Shown piece after piece: positions 7,039 to 12,920 of a stretch of 15,404 bases of DNA. The position numbers and the translations under genes were made by a program. Numbering within the stretch: position 1 is the first letter of the stretch; each line of letters opens with the position of its first letter. Under the pieces are notes generated by a model, which was not told the DNA's origin, did no database searches, and worked only from the letters and a program-made list of their open reading frames with translations. The DNA is from Methanotrichaceae archaeon. GTDB lineage: Archaea; Halobacteriota; Methanosarcinia; Methanotrichales; Methanotrichaceae. Where the stretch lies: NCBI GenBank assembly GCA_013329455.1, contig DUKF01000059.1, forward strand, positions 1 through 15,404. The letters are read 5' to 3'.

Positions 7039-8444
7039 CATTGGTGATCGGTTAAGCCCTCCAGTTGTCCATTAATCTTTTCCGGTTGACGTTCGGATCG
7101 AGTGCTTGACTTTGATAAACTTCAAATAATTCCATAAGATTGGCCTCGATGTTCGCATAGTCGAGAACAGCATCAAGAAGCCTATGAGATTTTTCCGCAA
7201 ACACTGTTGCCCATCTTAAATGAGTATACCTGGGAGCGTTTTCTAGATTAGCTGAATAAACCAGGGCATATACACGTCTTGATACTATTAGGGTTAATAT
7301 ACCTACCCAGATGAGTGCTTCGACAACTTGTGGTTTTGATGTTGGTATGACATCGATACCATATCTGCTCTTGAGTTCTTTGAAGATCAGTTCAATCTCC
7401 CATCTTGCCGAATATAAGACTGCGACGTCCTCGGCATCGAGCTTGTCTGCGGGAATATTTGTTATATATGTATGATATTTTTCATCCTCTACGTTATAAA
7501 TAGCAACTAAGCGAAGTATTTTAGTCTCATCTCTTTGCTTTCCGTTGTATTTCCTTCGCTTGAACTCAATATTTACTTCCACATCAAGAACTTGCCTCTT
7601 GAGTTTTGGCAACACCTCACTAAGTCTTTCTCCAACAACATTTTTACTACGTCCACGCCATGTGCGATTCGTTCCTACGATTATCGGATCAATCCGTCCT
7701 TTCAATCGTGATACGAAGAATCCTCCATTCTCATCGATCCGCACGAAGGTATGATGTTTGTAAAAACCAAGATCTATGAGTAAGATCCGATCTCTGACCC
7801 ATGGACCGATCCGAAGCGTCTTTATGTCACTCGTTCGCTCTCCACATAATGCCACACGCTTGGGACCATCTGCTACGGCGCTTACGAGAAGGCTTACCTT
7901 GACACCCGCAGCTATCTTTTTTGTTCTTGTAGCCGGCCATTTATTTGCCAAATTTTTGTGCAATCGGATGACTGTGCTGTCTTGGATCACGATATCTTCG
8001 AATCCTGCCAGCTTATCTTTCAGCTTACGATTTGGTTCTTGTGTGATATCTTCTAATCCATGTAACACACAGGCGTGGATAAATCTCACAAGTTCCGGTG
8101 TGAAGCGATCGTAAAAACTACTTCGACTAATGTGCACCTCACCCTTCTCTTCATAGAGACGACGTAGACTTGCCAACGTTCTCTGGAGTTGAACACCGAA
8201 CCCCAAAGTAAGCGACCAAAACATAAGTGCTGGGTCTATCTTTCGTTCCCGTTTCACAAATCCGGTTTGATTCGCTGTCTTCCGGAGCCACTCGGGTGAA
8301 AAAAGACGATTAAGCTCTTCTTCTATCAATCTTGATCGTTCTACTTTTTGCATCCTCTTTGTCATTCGATACCCCCTTCATATGGAGAGGATATTCGTTA
8401 AGATATATTAAATGCCTCCGAAAAACCTTAACCGATCACGAATG
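7039..8444 (-). mobile_element. Complete IS4-family insertion sequence, 1406 bp
   Basis: The ends are CATTGGTGATCGGTTAAG (7039-7056) and, on the minus strand, CATTCGTGATCGGTTAAG (8444-8427): 18-bp inverted repeats with one mismatch. They are flanked by an exact 10-bp direct duplication. One transposase gene with the IS4 YREK signature fills nearly the whole element on the minus strand. An intact gene, near-perfect ends and an exact duplication all point to a recent insertion that may still be active. Confidence 0.95.
7052..8365 (-). CDS. IS4-family transposase
   Basis: A 437-residue DDE transposase that cuts and rejoins the element's ends. The RNase H-like core shows IVIQDSTV with Asp129, LLIDLGFYK with Asp198, and the exact Y-(2)-R-(3)-E-(6)-K signature of the IS4 family in YSARWEIELIFKELK (Tyr318, Arg321, Glu325, Lys332), where Glu325 is the third catalytic acid. 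A beta-strand-rich insertion sits between the second Asp and the Glu, as is usual in IS4. The ATG at 8365 is preceded by AAGGGGGT at a suitable distance; an ATG four codons later is possible. The stop lies within the left inverted repeat. The gene has lower GC content than its neighbours, which fits horizontal arrival. No frameshift or missing residue is apparent. Confidence 0.96.
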   Translation of the reverse strand: MTKRMQKVERSRLIEEELNRLFSPEWLRKTANQTGFVKRERKIDPALMFWSLTLGFGVQLQRTLASLRRLYEEKGEVHISRSSFYDRFTPELVRFIHACVLHGLEDITQEPNRKLKDKLAGFEDIVIQDSTVIRLHKNLANKWPATRTKKIAAGVKVSLLVSAVADGPKRVALCGERTSDIKTLRIGPWVRDRILLIDLGFYKHHTFVRIDENGGFFVSRLKGRIDPIIVGTNRTWRGRSKNVVGERLSEVLPKLKRQVLDVEVNIEFKRRKYNGKQRDETKILRLVAIYNVEDEKYHTYITNIPADKLDAEDVAVLYSARWEIELIFKELKSRYGIDVIPTSKPQVVEALIWVGILTLIVSRRVYALVYSANLENAPRYTHLRWATVFAEKSHRLLDAVLDYANIEANLMELFEVYQSQALDPNVNRKRLMDNWRA

Positions 8445-8454
8445 GAATTGTCTA
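8445..8454. repeat. Target site duplication, right copy (GAATTGTCTA)
   Basis: Identical to 7029-7038 and directly next to the right inverted repeat of the IS4 element. Confidence 0.95.
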
Positions 8455-8734
8455 TAGCTTCCTGGATGCTTGTGTAATCGACTCCGGGACCGGGAACCGG
8501 ACCGACGATATTTTCCCCAGTCTCGCCCGGCAGCGCCGAGGCGCTCGGTACGACGCAAACCGCATCGAGTCTGCGGTCATCTCTCGTCGAGGGATCTCCA
8601 AGGTCTTGGCTTGTCATCATCCTGCTACCATCCTGCCCGCATCCACACAGCAAGATCATGCTGATAGATAAAACGAGCATGAAAACTCGAAACCAATGAT
8701 CATGATCGAACAAGCAAGGCCTCCGATGTACCAC
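8445..8734 (-). pseudogene. 5' part of the IS-disrupted beta-helix protein gene (signal peptide end)
   Basis: Encodes the N-terminus of the secreted beta-helix protein. The frame starts with GTG at 8734 or, more convincingly, ATG at 8680 (MLVLSISMILLCGCGQDG), giving a short hydrophobic signal with a lipobox-like LCGC. It runs through a low-complexity linker (GPVPGPG) to VDYTSIQEAIDNS, the start of the beta-helix domain, where the IS4 element enters. Beyond that point the frame continues for a few codons inside the element and stops at 8408. Joining it to the part ending at 7038 through a single 10-bp target copy gives EAIDNSDPGDIIYV without a frame change. As it stands, only a short secreted peptide could be made. 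Confidence 0.8.
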
Positions 8735-8745
8735 CCAACATTTCG

Positions 8746-8773
8746 CGAATCTGAGATTCGATAATATATTAAC
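8746..8773 (-). promoter_or_regulatory. TATA box and adjoining perfect palindrome of the beta-helix gene
   Basis: On the minus strand the A/T box GTTAATATATTAT (8773-8761) is followed at once by CGAATCTCAGATTCG (8760-8746), a perfect 7-bp inverted repeat around one central base. Archaeal repressors often bind palindromes between the TATA box and the transcript start, so this is a candidate operator. The regulator is not in the window. Confidence 0.45.
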
Positions 8774-9079
8774 TTTTTCCTTATATCAAAACTATATATT
8801 GAAAACAAAATGATTATTGTTTAATTATTTATATGTATATAGAATAACAATATTTTAATACCATGGCGAATTGATCAAGGAAAAGTGCGCATTTAATTAG
8901 ATGAGTTTCCGGATGAGTTAAATATATTTTAATTATAAAACTTTTGGTGATTCCGGACTAGAACATAAAAGAATGTTTGAATGTTGTTTGTTAAATTCTG
9001 ACATCACCGTATACGAACCGAATATGAACTTACAACTTATCCAAAAATTACAGAATTCGTCCAGCAGAGGTCCAACAGA
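8774..9079. other. A+T-rich intergenic region before the symporter gene
   Basis: About 300 bases much richer in A and T than the genes around them. No coding frame is supported. Several TATA-like runs occur (for example TTAAATATATTTTAA near 8918-8933), any of which could drive the symporter gene with a leader of roughly 100 bases. Closer candidates near 9020 are weaker. A ribosome binding site GAGGT lies eight bases before the ATG at 9080. Confidence 0.5.
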
Positions 9080-10513
9080 ATGATTGGCGTAGAAGAGCCG
9101 ATCAAAGGAGAATCGCAAAGTTTATCCTTACGTAAACCATCGTTGCCAAAGATGGTTGACGATGCGGGCCTGACCGGTCTCGTGCTGGCAGGATACCTCC
9201 TGGCCATGATTGCTCTTGGGGCCTTTGCAGCGAGACGCTCCGACACCCTGGAGAGCTTCTTTCTGGCCGGAAGGAGCCTGAAACCGGCTCTTCTCACCGC
9301 CACCCTGTGCGCCACCATCCTCGGAGCCTCCTCGACCCTGGGGATGGCAGGCCTTGGCTTCAGCGAGGGTCTGACGGGAGCCTGGTGGCTCCTCTCGGGA
9401 ACCCTGGGCCTGCTCATCCTCTCGTTCTTCTTGGCGGAGAAGGTGAGGGCCGCGGGATGCTACACCCTCCCCGAGCTGATCGGCGCCCAGTACGATCACA
9501 GGGTGAGGCTTGGAGCCTCGGCCTTGATCCTCGTATCCTGGATCGGGATCACGGCGGCCCAGATCGTGGCCTCGGGAAAGCTTCTGGCCGTCCTCTTCGG
9601 CACCAGCCAGGATATCTTCATGATCGCTTCGGCCCTGGTCTTCGTCGTCTACACCGCTCTTGGCGGGCAGAGGTCGATCGTAAAGACGGACGCAGCTCAG
9701 GTATTGATCCTCCTGGCAGGACTCGCCATCGTCTCCTGGAGGGCCTTTTCCCTTGTCGGCCCCGAGATCCTGGCAGGTCAGAGCTTTCCCACCTCCGCGG
9801 CCAGGAGCGGGATCGATGTGGCAAGCCTCGTCCTGGTGGTCGGATCGACCTACATGGTTGGGCCCGACATTTACTCCAGGCTCTTCTCGGCCGAAAACCC
9901 CAAAACCGCCAGACGATCGGCCCTGGCCGCGGCCCTCGTCCTTCTTCCCCTCGCCTTCATCATAACCGGCCTTGGAATCTGTGCCCGGATCCTCTTTCCA
10001 GGGATAGGTCCAGAAGAGGCGCTTCCCGTCCTCATGACAGAAACCCTCTCGCCTCTGGGAGAGGGCCTCGTGGCAGCAGCCCTTCTCTCGGCCCTCATGT
10101 CCTCGGCCGACACCACCCTCCTCACGGCGACATCGATATTCACCCTCGACCTCTACAAGACCGCTAGGCCCGGCGCAAGCCAGAAGATATTGATGAGGGT
10201 CTCAAGAGGCGGGACCGTGCTGATAGGAGGCCTTGCGCTCCTCTCGGCCCTCCACCTTCCTGAGATCATAGCCACCCTCCTTTCGGCGTACACGGTCTTT
10301 GCCGGAGGTTTGATCGTGCCCCTGGTGGCGGGATTTTGGAAAGACAGGTTCCGCCTCACCTCCGAGGGAGCCCTTGCCGCGCTCCTGGGCGGAGGCGGGA
10401 TCGCTTTCTTCTTCGGCCAGAGGTGGCCCCTTCTGGGGATGGTGGTGAGCGCGGTTCTGCTCTTTTCGGTGAGCAGGCTTTTCCCTCAGTCCAAAAGGAG
10501 CATCAAAGGATAG
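9080..10513 (+). CDS. Sodium:solute symporter family protein
   Basis: An integral membrane transporter of the SSS family (LeuT fold), driving uptake of a small solute with sodium. The 477-residue protein has about a dozen hydrophobic segments after a soluble N-terminal stretch of some 28 residues. Family marks are FFLAGRSL (60-67) after the first membrane segment, the GASSTLGMAG region (82-91) and TALGGQRSIVKTDAAQ (192-207), the SSS signature with its conserved Asp and Gln. The substrate cannot be read from sequence; proline, pantothenate and organic acid carriers all share these marks. The start at 9080 is backed by GAGGT eight bases upstream; an ATG at 9152 lacks such a site. The last 28 bases overlap the convergent mptD gene. 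Confidence 0.9.
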   Translation: MIGVEEPIKGESQSLSLRKPSLPKMVDDAGLTGLVLAGYLLAMIALGAFAARRSDTLESFFLAGRSLKPALLTATLCATILGASSTLGMAGLGFSEGLTGAWWLLSGTLGLLILSFFLAEKVRAAGCYTLPELIGAQYDHRVRLGASALILVSWIGITAAQIVASGKLLAVLFGTSQDIFMIASALVFVVYTALGGQRSIVKTDAAQVLILLAGLAIVSWRAFSLVGPEILAGQSFPTSAARSGIDVASLVLVVGSTYMVGPDIYSRLFSAENPKTARRSALAAALVLLPLAFIITGLGICARILFPGIGPEEALPVLMTETLSPLGEGLVAAALLSALMSSADTTLLTATSIFTLDLYKTARPGASQKILMRVSRGGTVLIGGLALLSALHLPEIIATLLSAYTVFAGGLIVPLVAGFWKDRFRLTSEGALAALLGGGGIAFFFGQRWPLLGMVVSAVLLFSVSRLFPQSKRSIKG

Positions 10514-10815
10514 TCTTTTTCGGGATCGTATTCGAGCTTCGCCCTGACCACTGCCCCCTCGTAATCGATTTCAACCTGGGCTTTGATCATCTTTCCGGCA
10601 AGCTCGCCGTACCCAAAGATGTTCTTTGCGAGCATTTCCCGGTCGATCTTTACCGAGACGGATCTCACGTGAGGCTGGAGAGATATGCTCTTTTTCATCG
10701 CCACCTCGAGGCTTTCCGCAGTCTCCGTGGATACAGGCGACCCCACAAACTGGTGGTAGATCGCCCCCAGCTTTATACCCGCCTCGAAGGCGGCCGTTTC
10801 CCTCTTCGTCGGCAT
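10486..10815 (-). CDS. mptD: Archaeal dihydroneopterin aldolase MptD
   Basis: Cleaves 7,8-dihydroneopterin to 6-hydroxymethyl-7,8-dihydropterin and glycolaldehyde in the synthesis of the methanopterin-type C1 carrier; cytosolic. The 109-residue protein matches the archaeal family (unlike bacterial FolB) in AFEAGIKLGAIYHQFVGSPVS (9-29), ESLEVAMKKSISLQPHV (34-50), FGYGELAGKMI (67-77) and the terminal YDPEKDYPLM. The ATG at 10815 is preceded by GGTGATC, a near-perfect ribosome binding site; longer in-frame starts up to 10902 add residues foreign to the family. It overlaps the end of pssA by 43 bases, so it is probably translated from the lipid operon transcript, and its last 28 bases overlap the symporter gene on the other strand. 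Confidence 0.85.
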   Translation of the reverse strand: MPTKRETAAFEAGIKLGAIYHQFVGSPVSTETAESLEVAMKKSISLQPHVRSVSVKIDREMLAKNIFGYGELAGKMIKAQVEIDYEGAVVRAKLEYDPEKDYPLMLLLD

Positions 10816-11450
10816 AGTTCGATCACCAATGGTGAGATCAGATACCCCACCAGGGCTAAAAATACGACCCCCGCCGAGAGCCTGAGGTCGCCCAGATGCC
10901 ATCCAGCCGCAGCCGCAACCCCCACCACCAGAACGATGGGAACGAGCCTTGGATCTCTGAACTTGGGGTAGGGGATCGTGCTGACCATCAAAAAGGACAT
11001 CAAGACCATCAGAAAGGCCGTCAGAAGGGGACCGTCAAGAAGGACGCTCACGGCAACGATCGCTCCGGCCCCAGGAATCGGCATCCCCTGAAACTCGCCC
11101 ATTTTCTTTGGCGAAACGTTGAACCTGGCGAGCCTGAGAATCCCACAGGCGAGGTAAAATCCGCCCAAGATCTCGAATCCGGACCAAAAGGCCGCCCAGG
11201 CGAGAAAGGCTGGCGCAACCCCGAAGGAAAGGACGTCCGCCAGGGAATCGATCTGGACCCCCAGCGGGCCGTCTCCCACACGTCGGGCAAGAAATCCGTC
11301 GAGGCCGTCGGCCGCCATGGCGAGAATTATCAGCGTCGCCGAGATGCCGAAGCTGCCCTTTGACGCCATCAGGATGGAGCCGTAGCCAAGAGAGGCGTTC
11401 AGAAGAGATACCGCGTCAGGAAGCCCGAAGAGCTTGAGGATGCCGGTCAT
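10773..11450 (-). CDS. pssA: Archaetidylserine synthase (CDP-alcohol phosphatidyltransferase family)
   Basis: Transfers the diether lipid phosphate from CDP-archaeol to L-serine, giving archaetidylserine and CMP; integral membrane protein. The 225-residue sequence has six to eight hydrophobic segments. It carries the complete CDP-alcohol phosphotransferase motif from residues 48 to 72: DGLDGFLAR followed by G-x3-D-x3-D (Asp48, Asp51, Gly52, Ala55, Arg56, Gly64, Asp68, Asp72). The LARFNV segment after it is typical of serine-using members rather than glycerol- or inositol-using ones. Its ATG overlaps the asd stop codon (ATGA, 11450-11447), so the two are almost surely translated together. The next gene product would decarboxylate its product to archaetidylethanolamine. 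Confidence 0.92.
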   Translation of the reverse strand: MTGILKLFGLPDAVSLLNASLGYGSILMASKGSFGISATLIILAMAADGLDGFLARRVGDGPLGVQIDSLADVLSFGVAPAFLAWAAFWSGFEILGGFYLACGILRLARFNVSPKKMGEFQGMPIPGAGAIVAVSVLLDGPLLTAFLMVLMSFLMVSTIPYPKFRDPRLVPIVLVVGVAAAAGWHLGDLRLSAGVVFLALVGYLISPLVIELCRRRGKRPPSRRV

Positions 11451-12034
11451 CTCGCCTTCACCGCTACCACCGTCTCTCCGGCCCTGACCCTATCTCCCGT
11501 CGCAGCCCTGAGGCTGTAGCCTGGAGGGATCGAAAACTCCACCCTGCTACCAAACCTGATCATCCCTATCCTCTGACCCCTCTCCACAAAGTCGCCGGGC
11601 CCGACGTAACAGACTATCCTTCTCACGAGGAGACCTGTGATCTGGGTCAATCGGACCTCGCCCTCGGGGGTCTCTAGAACTATCAGGTTACGCTCATTTT
11701 TTGATGATGATCGAAAGAAGGCGGGCCGGTGGCCTCCGTCACCGTGCTCTACCGACTTCACCCTTCCCTCCAGGGGAGATCTGTTGACGTGGACGTTGTG
11801 ATGGTTCATGAATATGGCCACCTTCTCTTGGCTTGCCTCCACCACCAGGCCGTCGGCGGGAGAGATCATCCCCTCGCCATGGGGGACTCGTTCAGGGTCC
11901 CGATGAAAAAAGGCCATGAAGATTGAAAGGGCGAGCGCCGCCCCCAAGAGAGGCCAGATCCGCAAGCTCGTCAGAAGGACGGCGACCAGGAGGGGACCGC
12001 CCACCCAGGGGCCGGAGCTTCTGGCCAGTTTCAG
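11447..12034 (-). CDS. asd: Archaetidylserine decarboxylase proenzyme, probable CTG start
   Basis: A pyruvoyl enzyme that decarboxylates archaetidylserine to archaetidylethanolamine at the membrane. Family marks are an N-terminal hydrophobic hairpin, FFHRDPERVP, SPADG, FMNHHNVHVNRSPLEG, and near the end RFGSRVEF, whose Gly-Ser bond is the self-cleavage site that forms the pyruvoyl group. The first ATG/GTG/TTG in frame is a GTG at 12004 (185 residues) with no ribosome binding site. The ten codons before it read LKLARSSGPW, resembling the usual start of this family. They begin with CTG at 12034, six bases after a strong GGGGGTGA and overlapping the archaeosortase stop as CTGA. I therefore placed the start at this CTG (195 residues); if that is wrong, use 12004. 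It couples to pssA by an ATGA overlap. Confidence 0.92.
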   Translation of the reverse strand: MKLARSSGPWVGGPLLVAVLLTSLRIWPLLGAALALSIFMAFFHRDPERVPHGEGMISPADGLVVEASQEKVAIFMNHHNVHVNRSPLEGRVKSVEHGDGGHRPAFFRSSSKNERNLIVLETPEGEVRLTQITGLLVRRIVCYVGPGDFVERGQRIGMIRFGSRVEFSIPPGYSLRAATGDRVRAGETVVAVKAR

Positions 12035-12843
12035 GTCGGCTCACCCCCGCCATGTCTAATGTCGGAGGCCAGCTCGTCGATCATATCGAGAAGCTCGGGG
12101 AGGAGCATCAAAACGACGTAGGCAATGGCGAGGAGAGCGACTGCTGATCCAGCTTTTGCGATCACGTTATGGGCCAGATAAAAGCTATTTTCTCCAAACC
12201 ACTCCTCGCCGTAAGCCACCACCACGAAGATGTTTCGAAACAGGTTCAAAGCGTATATCACCGGAACGGAGGCCAGAAGGGCTGCAACCTTTCTTTTGAG
12301 AGGGGCCTCGACCGAGAGGACCACTCCCACAAAAAGGGCCATGCTCTCGATGGCGGTGCAGGCAAGAACGATCTCCACGGAATGGCCGTAAAGGGTGATG
12401 ACGCTTCCGCCACCAGCCACCGCCGGAACGTCGAAAGCTCCCAAGAGAAGGAGGGTGAGCTTTGCAGTCTCTGAGATCAACCAGTCCCTGAGAGGGGAAA
12501 GCTCGGCGAAGGGAAAGTAGGCGACGCCCCCTATCGCCACGGCACAGCTGGCCCAGTCGCAGGAGCGTGAACGGCAGCCCTTTGCAAGGATGAGCCAGCC
12601 AAAGTAGAATGAGAAGAGGGCCACGGCGAGAGTCAGACCCACGTTGAAGTGGTCCCCGATGGCCAGATAATGGGCCGGCTGTTTCAGCCAGTGAACCCCG
12701 AAGAGGATCCAGCCCAGACCTGAGAGAGCCCGCCGACCTGATATGGCCGAGGCCATGAGAAGGGCGAGTCCGATCCAGAGGACGTTGGCGATCAACCAGC
12801 CGAGAATCATCGGGGATAGAAAATCCACAGGTTTATTTAGCAT
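12031..12843 (-). CDS. artA: Archaeosortase, probably ArtA type
   Basis: A membrane transpeptidase that cuts secreted proteins at a C-terminal sorting signal and joins them to a lipid, best known for PGF-CTERM proteins in haloarchaea. The 270-residue protein has about eight hydrophobic segments and the archaeo-/exosortase active-site blocks in order: EIVLACTAIESMALFVG with the nucleophile Cys162, YALNLFRNIFVV with Arg203, and FYLAHNVIAKAGS with His225. The N-terminal half is long, as in ArtA. First gene of an operon with asd and pssA, whose haloarchaeal homologues are needed for ArtA-dependent anchoring. The start is the ATG at 12843, without a clear ribosome binding site; a GTG five codons in is possible. 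The exact subclass and sorting signal are inferred. Confidence 0.85.
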   Translation of the reverse strand: MLNKPVDFLSPMILGWLIANVLWIGLALLMASAISGRRALSGLGWILFGVHWLKQPAHYLAIGDHFNVGLTLAVALFSFYFGWLILAKGCRSRSCDWASCAVAIGGVAYFPFAELSPLRDWLISETAKLTLLLLGAFDVPAVAGGGSVITLYGHSVEIVLACTAIESMALFVGVVLSVEAPLKRKVAALLASVPVIYALNLFRNIFVVVAYGEEWFGENSFYLAHNVIAKAGSAVALLAIAYVVLMLLPELLDMIDELASDIRHGGGEPT

Positions 12844-12920
12844 TATCTACCAACCGGGAAATCTGTGATGCTTCGGCCCCTTTGATCGGCCACAGGCGTC
12901 TAGTGGGAGTGGTTAAACTT

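Noticed and set aside
9307..10167. 286-codon plus-strand frame inside the symporter gene
   Set aside because: It lies in a shifted frame of the symporter, is rich in Arg, Gly and Pro, and has no hydrophobic or family pattern.
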